From positions 62,001 through 126,000 of the forward strand of contig NZ_JAKJHS010000008.1 of assembly GCF_021648825.1 (NCBI RefSeq): a stretch of 64,000 bases of DNA, written 5' to 3'. Positions 44,471 through 54,200 of the stretch are shown here, one piece after another (position 1 is the stretch's first letter; each line of letters opens with the position of its first letter). The notes under the pieces were generated by a model. That model saw only the letters and a list, made by a program, of their open reading frames with translations. It had not been told where the DNA came from and ran no database searches. The position numbers and the translations under genes are program-made. This stretch comes from Rhizobium halophilum (lineage in GTDB: Bacteria > Pseudomonadota > Alphaproteobacteria > Rhizobiales > Rhizobiaceae).

Positions 44471-45215
44471 TCGCATAGCTCCCGAGATAAGCTTCCCGCA
44501 CGCGGGCATCCTGTGTGACGTCCTGAGGCGATCCGTCGAATATCACGGTTCCGGCTGCCAGCACGATGACGCGCTTGGCAAAGCGAAACACCAGGTCCAT
44601 GTCGTGCTCGATCATCAGCACTGCGAGCTCCGGCGGCAGCTTGTCCAGCGCCTGTTCAATACGTGCCGTTTCGCTTTGCGGCACCCCGGCAGCTGGCTCG
44701 TCGAGCAGCAGCACCTTTGGCCGCAACGCCAGCGCGAGCGCGATTTCCAGCAGCCGCTGCTGCCCATAGGCAATCTCGCGCACCTTCAGATGCGACAGCT
44801 CGAGCAAGCCGAGCAGGTGGAGGATATCCCGCACCTCGTCCATCACCTGCGGCATAGCCTGGTAGCGCCCGACCATGCGCCCAGACTTGCCTTCCCGCTG
44901 AAGGACCGCGAGCGCCACATGCTCCTCCGGCGTCATCTCGTAGAACAGGCGCGTTACCTGGAAGGATCGCACCAGCCCGAGGCGTACACGCTCCATGGCA
45001 TTGCGCCGCGTCACCTCCTGGCCTGCAAGGCGGACGGTTCCGGAACTGGGAAGAAGGTTCCCCGTAACGAGATTGACGAAAGTCGTCTTGCCGGCGCCGT
45101 TCGGGCCAATGAGCGCCAGGCGGTCGCCCGCCGCAAGAGAGAGCGAAACGTTGTTGGTGACTGCGAGGCCTCCGAAGCTCTTGTTGAGGTTTTGGACTTC
45201 AAACAGGGGACTCAT
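44451..45215 (-). CDS. pcaW: Branched-chain-type ABC ATPase, protocatechuate importer (LivG-like)
   Basis: A 254-residue ATPase: Walker A GPNGAGKTT, ABC signature region AYGQQRLLEIA (a LSYGQ-type variant, common in LivG), Walker B VLLLDEPAAGV. Overlaps pcaV by 4 bases, indicating co-translation. Confidence 0.85.
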   Translation of the reverse strand: MSPLFEVQNLNKSFGGLAVTNNVSLSLAAGDRLALIGPNGAGKTTFVNLVTGNLLPSSGTVRLAGQEVTRRNAMERVRLGLVRSFQVTRLFYEMTPEEHVALAVLQREGKSGRMVGRYQAMPQVMDEVRDILHLLGLLELSHLKVREIAYGQQRLLEIALALALRPKVLLLDEPAAGVPQSETARIEQALDKLPPELAVLMIEHDMDLVFRFAKRVIVLAAGTVIFDGSPQDVTQDARVREAYLGSYANVGSAA

Positions 45216-46216
45216 GCGCGCCCTCCCTTCACTCTTTGGACGAGGGCGGCAGCGGTCCCATAGAGACCTCTCGGCGCGAAGAGCACGACCGCAATCAGCA
45301 GAGCGCCGACCATCGTGAGCCAGTGGAAGGGATTGGCTGCGGAAACGACATCTTCAAACCACATGAAGGCAACGGTCCCGACCAGCGCGCCGTAGAGGCT
45401 GCCCGTTCCGCCGAGCACCAGCATCACGAGCGACTCCGCCGAGAGCGTGAACGACAGGCTGTCCAGCCCGACCACCTGGGTGGAGATGGCGGTGAGCGCA
45501 CCGCCGATCCCCGCCACGACGCCGGAGATCACATACATCCGCAGCAGCACCGATTGGACCGAAGCGCCCATGGCCGAAATGCGCAGCGGATCCTCCCGCA
45601 CGCCACGGGCCAGCATGCCGAAGGGCGAGCGCACGAGGAGCTGCAGGAGGACGAAGACGATCAGCAGGAGAGCCAGCCCGTAAATATAGGCCGTGCGCCC
45701 CCAGAGGTCGAACTCGAACAAGCCAAGCAAGGCCGTCGGCGCGATGCCGGAGAGGCCATCGCTGCCGCCGGTCCAGGAGGATGCCTTGTTGGCGGCTTCG
45801 TGGAAGAGGTGGATCACCGCGATGGAAAGCACCAGTTGCGGCAGGCCATGCGCGCGCAGGATGATCAGGCCCGAGATCAATCCGGCGACGGCACCCGCCA
45901 ATGCGCCTATGAGAGTCATCAGCAGCGGATCAGAAGCTCCGTAATGCGCCGAAGCAATCCCCGCCGCGTAAGCACCGGCTCCGAACAGGGCTGCGTGACC
46001 GAGCGTTGCGACGCCGCAATAGCCTGTCACAAGGTCGATCGACAGCACCAGCAGGGCAATCGCGATGATGCGCGTCAAAAGCGCCAGGTTGTTTGGGAAC
46101 AGATAGTAGCCGATGATCCCGATCACGATGATGGTGGCGATGCCGGCCAGGCTGCCGACGATATTTCGGCTGGCCGGTGCGCCGGCCGCAAGTGTTTGAT
46201 TCATGCTGGCCGCCAT
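45212..46216 (-). CDS. pcaV: Branched-chain-type ABC permease, protocatechuate importer (LivM-like)
   Basis: A 334-residue membrane protein with about ten helices and the EAA-like loop around GMLARGVREDPLRISAMG. LivM family. It overlaps the pcaN stop by one base. Confidence 0.85.
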   Translation of the reverse strand: MAASMNQTLAAGAPASRNIVGSLAGIATIIVIGIIGYYLFPNNLALLTRIIAIALLVLSIDLVTGYCGVATLGHAALFGAGAYAAGIASAHYGASDPLLMTLIGALAGAVAGLISGLIILRAHGLPQLVLSIAVIHLFHEAANKASSWTGGSDGLSGIAPTALLGLFEFDLWGRTAYIYGLALLLIVFVLLQLLVRSPFGMLARGVREDPLRISAMGASVQSVLLRMYVISGVVAGIGGALTAISTQVVGLDSLSFTLSAESLVMLVLGGTGSLYGALVGTVAFMWFEDVVSAANPFHWLTMVGALLIAVVLFAPRGLYGTAAALVQRVKGGRA

Positions 46217-47088
46217 TATTTAAACCGCCCTGCAAGGCCGCGCGGGAAGAGGATGACGATGATGATCACCGCAAGGTAGAAGAAGAACTCACCATACTCA
46301 GGAGCGAGGTAGCGGCCGGTTGTGTCGATTGCGCCGAGCAGAAGACAGGCGAGCAGCGCGCCGGGGATAGAGCCTGCTCCGCCCACCGAGACGACGACGA
46401 GGAAGGTGACCATGTAGCGAAGCGCGTAATAGGGCTCGACCGGAAGAAGCTCGGCTCCGACAACGCCGCCAAGGGCAGCAAGACCGATCGCCACCGCGAA
46501 ACTCACCGCGTAAACGAACTCGGTTCGCACGCCGAGCGCCGCCGCCATGGCCGCATTGTCGACTGCAGCACGCAGCTTGATCCCGAACGCCGTCTTCTCG
46601 ATCAGGAACCACAGCGCTGCCGCAACCAGCAAGCCGCAGATGATGGCAAAGATCCGATGCGTTGCGATTGACCGGAAGCCGAGATCCGCCGAACCGCGCA
46701 GAGTGTCCGGCAGCGGGATCGTCTTCAGCGTCGGCCCGAAGACGAAGTTGGCGATGCCGATGATGCAGAAGGTGATGCCGATCGTCATCAGCACCTGCGT
46801 GAGCTCTGGCGCACCGTATATACGCCTGTAGAGCAGCCGCTCGATTGGGATGGCAATCAGCACCGTGCCCGCCACCGCAAGCAGCACCGCCGCCGCATAT
46901 CCGAGCCCGAGGTCGCGCGCGGCATAGGACGCGATATAGCCGCCGATCATGGCAAATGCGCCATGAGCCAGGTTGACGACGCGCATCAATCCCATCGTGA
47001 CGGAAAGGCCGATCGAAATCACGAACAGAACCATTCCGTAAGCCAGCGCGTCGACGGCTATGCTGAACACGGTCTGCATCGGCGCCAC
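46216..47088 (-). CDS. pcaN: Branched-chain-type ABC permease, protocatechuate importer (LivH-like)
   Basis: A 290-residue membrane protein with about eight helices; the typical LivH stretch MRVVNLAHGAFAMIGGYIA is near the N-terminus. The start is either GTG 47088 or ATG 47079; ribosome-site spacing does not settle it. Confidence 0.85.
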   Translation of the reverse strand: MAPMQTVFSIAVDALAYGMVLFVISIGLSVTMGLMRVVNLAHGAFAMIGGYIASYAARDLGLGYAAAVLLAVAGTVLIAIPIERLLYRRIYGAPELTQVLMTIGITFCIIGIANFVFGPTLKTIPLPDTLRGSADLGFRSIATHRIFAIICGLLVAAALWFLIEKTAFGIKLRAAVDNAAMAAALGVRTEFVYAVSFAVAIGLAALGGVVGAELLPVEPYYALRYMVTFLVVVSVGGAGSIPGALLACLLLGAIDTTGRYLAPEYGEFFFYLAVIIIVILFPRGLAGRFK

Positions 47089-47158
47089 TCTCTCCCATTC
47101 TTGCGATCAGGCACGCAACCGCTCAAGGTTCCGCGCCTGATCCACTGTATAGCTAATG

Positions 47159-48331
47159 TTACTTCGCAGCTTCGAGACCCGGATCGCCCTGCTTCTCGAA
47201 CGTCTGGATCTCCTTGTTGAAATAGGATCCGTCATCAGCCTTTGTCACTTCGCGCAGATAGATGTTCTGCATGATGTGGCGGCTTTCCGGATCGATGGTC
47301 ACCGGTCCGCGCGGGCTCGTCCAGGACAATCCCTTTACGGCCTCGACCGCCTTTTCCGCATCCTGTTCGCCACCCGTGGCTTCGATCATCTTTGCGATCA
47401 CATGCATGCCATCAAATGCGCCCACGGCCGGAAAGGAGAGCTCGGCCGGATTGCCAATGGCCTTCTGTGCCGCAGCTACGAACTCCTTGTTCTCCGGAGA
47501 GTCATGCGAGACTGCGTAGTGGAATGTCGTCTGCATGCCGAGCGCCTGGTCGCCAAGAGCCGGAAGGTCAGATTCCTGGGTGAGGTCGCCTGGTGCGAAG
47601 AGCTTGATGCCGGCATCCTTCAGACCGTTCTGGTTGAATGCCTTGACGAAGCCAAGCGTAGTCGGACCCGACGGCAAGAATGCAAAAACGGCTTCCGCAC
47701 CGGAATCCTTCACGCGCTGCATGATCGGCGAGAAGTCGTTGGTCGACAGCGGCATGCGGATCGCCTCGACCACCTCGCCGCCTTCCTTCTCGAAGGCCGT
47801 TTTGAAGGCGTTTTCGGCGTCAACACCCGGACCATAGTCGCTGACGATGGAGATGACCTTGTTGACGCCTGCATCCTTGGCAACCTTGGCGATCGGCGTC
47901 GATGTCTGCCAGGTCGTGAACGAGGTGCGCACCACATAAGGGCTCTTCGTGACGATGGCCGAGGTCGCGGCATTCATCACCACCATCGGCACATTGCCCT
48001 GTTCGAGAATGGGGGTCGCTGCCATCGCGTCCGGCGTGAAGTAGAAGCCGGCGAGATACTGGACCCCTTCCTTGACGACCAGTTCCTGCGCCAGCGCCTT
48101 CGACTGCGCCGGATCCGGCTGCGGCACGTCGCGATAGATGACCTCGATCGTATCGTCGCCGACGGTGTTACCGTGGAGCGCAAAATAGGCGTCGATGCCC
48201 GCCTTGAAGTTCTTGCCCTGCAGGGCAAACGGGCCGGAAAACGGTCCGATGACGCCGACCTTGATTGTGTCGGCATAAGCGGCGCTCGACAGAACGACGG
48301 CCGCAATGGTTGCAGTGATGAGCTTCTTCAT
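47159..48331 (-). CDS. pcaM: ABC transporter substrate-binding protein, protocatechuate-type
   Basis: A 390-residue periplasmic receptor (type 1 PBP, LivK-like). Signal peptide 1-21 ending AAYAD; the mature start IKVGVIGPFSGPFALQG is characteristic. It is the first gene of the transporter operon with GGGAGG 6 bases before the ATG. The neighbouring pca genes and a PcaQ-like box upstream argue for protocatechuate or a related aromatic acid as ligand. Confidence 0.85.
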   Translation of the reverse strand: MKKLITATIAAVVLSSAAYADTIKVGVIGPFSGPFALQGKNFKAGIDAYFALHGNTVGDDTIEVIYRDVPQPDPAQSKALAQELVVKEGVQYLAGFYFTPDAMAATPILEQGNVPMVVMNAATSAIVTKSPYVVRTSFTTWQTSTPIAKVAKDAGVNKVISIVSDYGPGVDAENAFKTAFEKEGGEVVEAIRMPLSTNDFSPIMQRVKDSGAEAVFAFLPSGPTTLGFVKAFNQNGLKDAGIKLFAPGDLTQESDLPALGDQALGMQTTFHYAVSHDSPENKEFVAAAQKAIGNPAELSFPAVGAFDGMHVIAKMIEATGGEQDAEKAVEAVKGLSWTSPRGPVTIDPESRHIMQNIYLREVTKADDGSYFNKEIQTFEKQGDPGLEAAK

Positions 48332-48442
48332 GTTTCCTCCCTGTGCCGACCGTCCGTGTGCGGACGTCCTCTTATCAGCTTTCTGGTGCTTCAACCTTGC
48401 CACACGAAGTGGTAATGTAAAATGAAATACTGGCCAACATCC

Positions 48443-48458
48443 ATATCCTGTAAGTTAT
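48443..48458 (-). promoter_or_regulatory. PcaQ-like box before pcaM (imperfect)
   Basis: On the minus strand ATAACT, four bases, GGATAT, against the PcaQ consensus ATAACC-N4-GGTTAA. It overlaps the last codon of pcaB and lies 112 bases upstream of pcaM. The pcaM transporter of S. meliloti is known to be PcaQ controlled. Confidence 0.5.
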
Positions 48459-49516
48459 GAATGTTGAGAGCCGAGCGAACGGATATCGGTCAGAAGCTCC
48501 GTTGCGATCCGCAACGCCGCACCCGCTGCCATCACCATCTGCGGCAGAATGAGCCACTCCAGCGTCCATGCGGCACCGGAGCGTTCCTGTTCGTGAACCA
48601 GCGAATGATGCAGACCGGATACCTGCGTGGCATTGAAGCGCGCGAGTGATACCAGCACCTCCGCCCCGACCGGGTTCTGCTTATGCGCCATCGCAGACGA
48701 TCCGCCTCCGCCGGAAAGTTCAATCTCCCCACCGGACTGCGCCAGCAGGGCAATATCCTGCCCGAGCTTTCCCAGGCTCCCCGTGATCAGCGACAGCAGG
48801 CCCGCGAACTCTGCAACGCGATCCCGCTGGCTTTGCCACTGCGGCTCATCAACAAGGCCAAGTTCGCTGGCGATCGCAAGGCGGATGACCGCCCCCTTCT
48901 CCCCAAGTTTGTCCAAGTTCCCCACAGCGCCACCCAACTGAACCGGAAAGCCTTCGGCGGCAAACTGCTCCACCCGCTGGCGATGGCGCAGCAGCGGCTC
49001 CCGCCATGCGCGAAGCCGATCCTCGACGGTGATCGGCAGCGCAGCTTGCATGCGCGTGCGACCCATCATCCCGTGCGATCCGAATTGATCCTGAAGCCTC
49101 TGCAAGCCTTCGGCGAGATCCGAAAGGCGCCCCAGAAACATGCGGCAGACCTGCTGCAGCCGCAGCATCAGCCCCGTGTCGATCACGTCCTGGCTGGTGG
49201 CACCGAAATGAACATACCTCTCGTACTCCGTGCCGACCGCCAACCGCAGCTGCCTGACGAGCTCCGGCACGACCACGCCATCCTTGGCCGTCCCTGCGCA
49301 CAATGCGGACATGTCCGGGACGAAGGTGGTGCACACCTCCCCGATCCGCTCGGCGGCGGCAACGGGAATAAGACCGGCCGCCGCCTCTGCATTGGCGAGC
49401 GCTCGCTCAAAGGCGAGCATGGCGGCAATGTCTGCCTCCACGGAAAAGAAGCCGGCCGTCTCGTCGTCCCCCAGGAGCGCCGAAAGAAACGGATGAGTGA
49501 AGGCAGAAGAACTCAT
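48455..49516 (-). CDS. pcaB: 3-carboxy-cis,cis-muconate cycloisomerase
   Basis: A 353-residue fumarase/aspartase-family enzyme converting beta-carboxymuconate to gamma-carboxymuconolactone. Motifs: YVHFGATSQDVIDTGLML, GRTRMQAALP, and the mobile catalytic loop GGGGSSAMAHKQNP. It follows pcaG by 10 bases. Somewhat short compared with some PcaB proteins of about 450 residues but typical of the rhizobial ones. Confidence 0.93.
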   Translation of the reverse strand: MSSSAFTHPFLSALLGDDETAGFFSVEADIAAMLAFERALANAEAAAGLIPVAAAERIGEVCTTFVPDMSALCAGTAKDGVVVPELVRQLRLAVGTEYERYVHFGATSQDVIDTGLMLRLQQVCRMFLGRLSDLAEGLQRLQDQFGSHGMMGRTRMQAALPITVEDRLRAWREPLLRHRQRVEQFAAEGFPVQLGGAVGNLDKLGEKGAVIRLAIASELGLVDEPQWQSQRDRVAEFAGLLSLITGSLGKLGQDIALLAQSGGEIELSGGGGSSAMAHKQNPVGAEVLVSLARFNATQVSGLHHSLVHEQERSGAAWTLEWLILPQMVMAAGAALRIATELLTDIRSLGSQHS

Positions 49517-49526
49517 GATGGTCCGA

Positions 49527-50144
49527 TCAGATGTCGAAGAAGATCGTTTCCTTATCACCCTGCAGATGGATGTCGAACCTAACTTCGTTCCCCTCGCGCT
49601 TGCCGATCAGCGTCGGAACCCGGACTCGGTGCTCGATGCGCGCCAGGATCGGATCCTCCGCATTCGCCTGCTCCTCGTCGGAGAAGTACATGCGCGTGTT
49701 GAGCCCCAGGTTGATGCCACGCGCGACAATCCAGAACGTGACATGCGGCGCCATCAGTCGCCCATCACGAAACGGTAGGCGGCCAGGTTTGATGGTCTCA
49801 AAGACAAATTCGCCCGTGTCCATGTCACCCGGGCAGCGAGCCCACCCAAAGAAGTTCGGATCCGCCTTTCCCCGCGTCTCCGACGGGCTGTTGTAAAGCC
49901 CATCTGCATCCGCCTGCCAGATTTCCACCAGCGCATCTTTGAGCGGGGTGCCGGCGCCATCGATCACCTGTCCGCGGATGGTGATCCGCTCACCTCGCGT
50001 CTGATCGTTCACGAGGGAACCCGAGCCGAGATCCTTGTCGTAGACGCCGTGGATGCCGGTGAAGTTCGGCGTGCAGCCGATGTGCACATAGGGACCCGCG
50101 GTCTGGGAGGCGGATTCCTTCAGATAACCGAGTGGCTGAGCCAT
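49527..50144 (-). CDS. pcaG: Protocatechuate 3,4-dioxygenase alpha subunit
   Basis: A 205-residue alpha subunit, with the beta subunit forming the ring-cleaving iron enzyme. The stretch AGPYVHIGCTPNF is the usual N-terminus, and DALVEIWQADADGLYN the core. The start at 50144 has GGAGG 8 bases upstream. One base separates it from pcaH. Confidence 0.95.
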   Translation of the reverse strand: MAQPLGYLKESASQTAGPYVHIGCTPNFTGIHGVYDKDLGSGSLVNDQTRGERITIRGQVIDGAGTPLKDALVEIWQADADGLYNSPSETRGKADPNFFGWARCPGDMDTGEFVFETIKPGRLPFRDGRLMAPHVTFWIVARGINLGLNTRMYFSDEEQANAEDPILARIEHRVRVPTLIGKREGNEVRFDIHLQGDKETIFFDI

Positions 50145-50145
50145 G

Positions 50146-50886
50146 TCAGTTTCCCTCCTTGCGGTTCTCAAACAGTGTCGAGCGACGCCCGCGCAGCACG
50201 ATGTCGAACTTGTAGGCCCGCATGTCGTGCGGGATCGTGTTGTTCATGTCGAGCGGTGCAATGAGGCGCTTGATGGCTTCTTCGTCCGGAATCGTCTTCA
50301 CGATCGGGCAGATCCAGATCAACGGATCGCCCTCGAAATACATCTGCGTGACGAGACGCTGAGCAAATCCGTGGCCGAAAACCGAAAAGTGGATATGAGC
50401 GGGCCGCCAATCATTAACGCCATTGGGCCAGGGATAAGGGCCAGGCTTGATCGTCTTGAACCAGTAGTAGCCGTCCTCGTCGGTGACCGTCCGACCGAAT
50501 CCGCCGAAGTTCGGATCGAGCGGCGCAAGGTAAGTTTCCTTCTTGTGCCGATAGCGCCCGCCGGCATTGGCCTGCCAGAACTCCACCAAGGCACCGGCGA
50601 CACCGATACCGCGCTCGTCCAGGACGCGGCCATGGACCAGAATGCGCTGGCCGATAGGCCCCTCGCCCGGCTTCGCATAATTAACGATGAGATCGTTATC
50701 GGATTCGTTGAGGATGTTGTGGCCGAAGACAGGGCCTGTGATTTCGCTCTTCGTCCCCTCGAGCGAGATCAGGGCGCGCTGCGGCGAGCGAAGGACCGTG
50801 GTCTTATACCAAGGCGTGTACGCAGGCGGGTGCATGTCCCGGTCGCGTGCGAAGAAGGGTGTGGTCTCAGGCGGTGCGTTTCTCAT
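50146..50886 (-). CDS. pcaH: Protocatechuate 3,4-dioxygenase beta subunit
   Basis: A 246-residue subunit carrying the ferric iron. The ligands are seen: Tyr in GGRYRHK, Tyr in IKPGPYPWP and the two His in RPAHIHFS. It opens the ring between the hydroxyls to form 3-carboxy-cis,cis-muconate. The start at 50886 lies inside the 3-prime end of pcaC (overlap of 20 bases), with GGGGGAG upstream. Confidence 0.95.
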   Translation of the reverse strand: MRNAPPETTPFFARDRDMHPPAYTPWYKTTVLRSPQRALISLEGTKSEITGPVFGHNILNESDNDLIVNYAKPGEGPIGQRILVHGRVLDERGIGVAGALVEFWQANAGGRYRHKKETYLAPLDPNFGGFGRTVTDEDGYYWFKTIKPGPYPWPNGVNDWRPAHIHFSVFGHGFAQRLVTQMYFEGDPLIWICPIVKTIPDEEAIKRLIAPLDMNNTIPHDMRAYKFDIVLRGRRSTLFENRKEGN

Positions 50887-51304
50887 CAGCGTCTCCCCCG
50901 GTGTCTGTCCCGGCCTCCATTTCCGAATAGACCGACTTGGCGATCTTGAAGGCATGATTGGCGGCCGGCACGCCAGCATAGACTGCCACATGCATCAGCG
51001 CCTCACAGATATCAGTCTTTGTCGCGCCGGTCCGGGCCGTTGCACGAACATGCATTGCGACCTCGTCATAGTGGCCTCCAGCTGCCAGCAATGCGATCGT
51101 TACGATTGACCGTTCCCGCTTTGAGAGCCCGGGACGCGACCAGAGGGAGCCCCAAGCGCCCTCGGTGATGAACGTCTGGAACGGCTTGTCGAACTCCGTC
51201 TCGTTTGCCAGAGCGCGATCCACATGCGCCTCGCCAAGGACCTCACGTCGCGTTGTGAGGCCCTGACGATATCGGTCGGTTTCACCTGTCTTGTCCGTCA
51301 TCAT
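50867..51304 (-). CDS. pcaC: 4-carboxymuconolactone decarboxylase
   Basis: A 145-residue protein of the CMD family; motif [29 protein letters not shown]. It decarboxylates gamma-carboxymuconolactone to the enol-lactone. It follows pcaD by 1 base. Confidence 0.93.
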   Translation of the reverse strand: MMTDKTGETDRYRQGLTTRREVLGEAHVDRALANETEFDKPFQTFITEGAWGSLWSRPGLSKRERSIVTIALLAAGGHYDEVAMHVRATARTGATKTDICEALMHVAVYAGVPAANHAFKIAKSVYSEMEAGTDTGGDADEKRTA

Positions 51305-51305
51305 C

Positions 51306-52103
51306 TCAGTCCTTGACGTCGTTGATTATGAAGCTTCTCACGGCGGCCGCGAACGCCGCCGGTGTTTCGGCGCAAGGAATATGCGCTGCACCCTCGATCA
51401 CTTCATATTGAGCGCCGGGGATGAGGTTCGCCAGAGACCGCACGAGATCCGGAGGCGTCGAGCCGTCCTGATCACCGACCACGCAAAGAACCGGCACGCG
51501 GATCGTCCGAGCCTCCTCGGTGAAATCTGCGTCGCGGATCGCAGCGCAGGTCCCGGTGTAACCTTGGGTCGGTTGGCGAAGCAGCATGTTGCAATAGGCG
51601 CTGTAGGCTGCATTGTCCGGCCGACGGAACGGCTCCGTAAACCAGCGGACCATAATGTCGTCGAGGATGGACGCGATGCCACCGTCTTCGATCGCGGCGA
51701 TCCGCTTGTTCCACATCTCAGGCGTGCCGATCTTATGTGCCGTATCGGCAAGCACCATCGCCTTCACCAAGTCCGGGCGCTGTGCATAAAGTCCCTGCGC
51801 AACCAAGCCACCGACGGAGAGACCGCACAATACGACGTCGGAGTACTCCAGATGGTCGAGCAGCCCGACAAGGTCGGCAACATGATCTCCTATGCCGTAG
51901 GGCGGACTGGCGAGGTCGGAAAGCCCGTGGCCACGTTTGTCGTAGGTCACCACAGTAAAATCTTCGGCCAGCTTCGGCACCACCAGATGCCAAATCCGGC
52001 TGTCTGTCCCGAGCGAATTGATCAGCACGAGCACTGGGTTATCGGGATCGGTCGCCGTCACTTGATAGGCAATCGTGACGGCGTTGATGCGTACAAACTG
52101 CAT
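51306..52103 (-). CDS. pcaD: 3-oxoadipate enol-lactonase
   Basis: A 265-residue alpha/beta hydrolase. Catalytic triad: Ser in LCGLSVGGLV, Asp in VVGDQDGSTPP and His in EGAAHIPCAE. It heads the pcaDCHGB operon, with a PcaQ box 72 bases upstream. Confidence 0.93.
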   Translation of the reverse strand: MQFVRINAVTIAYQVTATDPDNPVLVLINSLGTDSRIWHLVVPKLAEDFTVVTYDKRGHGLSDLASPPYGIGDHVADLVGLLDHLEYSDVVLCGLSVGGLVAQGLYAQRPDLVKAMVLADTAHKIGTPEMWNKRIAAIEDGGIASILDDIMVRWFTEPFRRPDNAAYSAYCNMLLRQPTQGYTGTCAAIRDADFTEEARTIRVPVLCVVGDQDGSTPPDLVRSLANLIPGAQYEVIEGAAHIPCAETPAAFAAAVRSFIINDVKD

Positions 52104-52174
52104 GTCTCATCTCCTCCCCAAAAGACATTGCCGCACGGAACTGGTTAGGTAAAATGACTTTGAAGCCGTTTTCC

Positions 52175-52190
52175 TTAACTCATGGGTTAT
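52175..52190 (-). promoter_or_regulatory. PcaQ binding box between pcaQ and pcaD
   Basis: The minus strand reads ATAACC, CATG, AGTTAA, which differs in one base from the reported PcaQ consensus ATAACC-N4-GGTTAA. It is central in the divergent promoter region, fitting both pcaD activation and pcaQ autoregulation. Confidence 0.8.
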
Positions 52191-52195
52191 GACTG

Positions 52196-53122
52196 TTGAT
52201 CGACTCCCGCGTCAAATTTCGTCATCTGCATACATTTCTAGAAGTTGCGCGCCAGAAGAGCGTCGTCAAGGCGGCGGAACTGCTGCATGTCAGCCAGCCG
52301 GCGGTGACGAAGACGATCCGCGAACTTGAAGAGGCACTCGGCGTACCCGTCTTCGAGCGGGAAGGCCGCGGTATCCGCATCACGCGCTACGGCGAGGTCT
52401 TTCTTCGGCACGCAGGCGCAGCCATAACCGCCTTGAGGCAAGGGCTGGATTCGGTTTCACAGGAACTGTCCGATGCCGCTCCGCCCGTCCGCGTTGGCGC
52501 TCTGCCGACAGTCTCAACGCGGATCATGCCGCGCGCGATGACACTCTTCCTTCAGGAAAAGACGGGCAGCCGCATCAAGATCGTCACCGGCGAGAATGCA
52601 GTTCTGCTGGAGCAGTTGCGGGTCGGGGACCTGGATCTGGTCGTTGGACGGCTTGCGGCACCGGAGAAGATGACGGGTTTCTCTTTTGAGCACCTCTATT
52701 CCGAACAAGTCGTCTTCACCGTACGTCCCGGCCATCCGCTGCTCGCAAGGGGCGGATCAGTCTTCGAGACGCTGGAGCAATACCCGGTGCTGATGCCGAC
52801 CCGGGGCTCGGTGATCCGGCCCTATGTCGAGCAGTTGCTGATCGCTAACGGCATCGGTCGGCTGCCGCTGCAAGTGGAGACAGTATCGCACGCCTTCGGA
52901 CGCGCCTTCACCCGTTCGAGCGATGCGGTCTGGATCATTTCGCAAGGGGTCATCTCGGACGACTTGGCAGAAGAGCTACTCTGCGCCTTACCCGTCGACA
53001 CGAGCGAAACTAAAGGTCCGGTGGGGCTTACGCTCAAGGCAGACATACCGACCTCGGCACCTCAGGCCATCTTGATGCAGACCATCCGCCAAGCGGCCGA
53101 AGAGATCGTGCCGCGCAGCTGA
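52196..53122 (+). CDS. pcaQ: LysR-type activator of protocatechuate genes
   Basis: A 308-residue LTTR. The helix-turn-helix is at about 7-65 (FLEVARQKSVVKAAELLHVSQPAVTKTIRELEE); the rest is the effector domain that in relatives senses beta-carboxy-muconate. The TTG start is supported by similarity to rhizobial PcaQ, which also begin MID. Divergent from pcaD. Confidence 0.93.
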   Translation: MIDSRVKFRHLHTFLEVARQKSVVKAAELLHVSQPAVTKTIRELEEALGVPVFEREGRGIRITRYGEVFLRHAGAAITALRQGLDSVSQELSDAAPPVRVGALPTVSTRIMPRAMTLFLQEKTGSRIKIVTGENAVLLEQLRVGDLDLVVGRLAAPEKMTGFSFEHLYSEQVVFTVRPGHPLLARGGSVFETLEQYPVLMPTRGSVIRPYVEQLLIANGIGRLPLQVETVSHAFGRAFTRSSDAVWIISQGVISDDLAEELLCALPVDTSETKGPVGLTLKADIPTSAPQAILMQTIRQAAEEIVPRS

Positions 53123-53132
53123 CACACGAGCT

Positions 53133-54200
53133 TTAGGCGCTTTGCTGGTGTTTCAGCAGCGCATCGCGGCGAAGCAGCATGCCGTAGAGGTCCCGGGGCT
53201 CGTCGGGGTCTGCAAGAAGATCGAGCTCCGTAAAATGCCGGGTCCCCGCCAGCTTGTCGCGAACATAGCGCAAGGCGGAGAAGTCTTCGGTCGCGAAACC
53301 CACGCTGTCGAAGAGCGTGATGTGCCCCTCAGATCGACGGCCCTCAGTCTCGCCATATATCACCCGCCAAAGCTCCGTTACCGGATGATCGACAGCCAGC
53401 TGCTGTATCTCGCCCTCAATCCTGGTTTGCGGTGGGTATTCAACGAAGATATCGGATCGCAGAAGGATGTCTCGATGCAGCTCGGTCTTTCCCAGGCAGT
53501 CGCCACCGACGGCGTTGATGTGGATGCCTGGCCCGACCATGTTGTCGGTGAGGATGGTGGCATTTTGCTTGTCGGCCGTCGCGGTGGTGATGATGTCGGC
53601 GCCTTCCACAGCCTCCTCTGGCGTGCCGCAAGCGATGATGTTGAAGCCGAGCCCGGAGAGGTTGCGCCTGCAACGCTCTGTCGCCGACGGGTCCAGATCG
53701 TAAAGCCGGAGCGTGTCGATGCCGAGCAGGGCTTTGAAGGCACGCGCCTGGAATTCGCTCTGGGCACCATTGCCGATCAGCGCCATGGTCGTGGAATCGG
53801 TGCGCGCGAGATAACGAGCAGCCACTGCGGAGGTCGCGGCGGTCCTAAGTGCCGTCAGGATTGTCATCTCCGAAAGAAGCAGCGGGTAGCCGCTCTCCAC
53901 TTCGGCAAGAACGCCGAAAGCGGTCACCGTTTGGCGACCGCTTCGAGTGTTCTTCGGATGCCCATTCACGTACTTGAAGCCGTAGAGGCGGCCGTCGCTC
54001 GTCGGCATGAGTTCGATCACACCTTCCGCCGAGTGAGAGGCAACGCGTGGCGTCTTGTCGAAGTTCTCCCAGCGCCGGAAGTCTTCCTCGATGTACCGGG
54101 CAAGCTCCGCGAGAAAATGATCGATGCCGATCTCCAGTACCAGATCCATCATGTTCTCGACGCTGACGAAGGGCACCAGGTTCAGGTTTTCGGTCGCCAT
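53133..54200 (-). CDS. Ornithine cyclodeaminase
   Basis: A 355-residue enzyme of the ornithine cyclodeaminase/mu-crystallin family, converting ornithine to proline with release of ammonia. Motifs: IGNGAQSEFQARAF (NAD-binding) and HINAVGGDCLGKTELHRDIL. Overlaps the arginase stop, so arginase makes ornithine and this enzyme consumes it. It faces pcaQ at its end. Confidence 0.9.
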   Translation of the reverse strand: MATENLNLVPFVSVENMMDLVLEIGIDHFLAELARYIEEDFRRWENFDKTPRVASHSAEGVIELMPTSDGRLYGFKYVNGHPKNTRSGRQTVTAFGVLAEVESGYPLLLSEMTILTALRTAATSAVAARYLARTDSTTMALIGNGAQSEFQARAFKALLGIDTLRLYDLDPSATERCRRNLSGLGFNIIACGTPEEAVEGADIITTATADKQNATILTDNMVGPGIHINAVGGDCLGKTELHRDILLRSDIFVEYPPQTRIEGEIQQLAVDHPVTELWRVIYGETEGRRSEGHITLFDSVGFATEDFSALRYVRDKLAGTRHFTELDLLADPDEPRDLYGMLLRRDALLKHQQSA

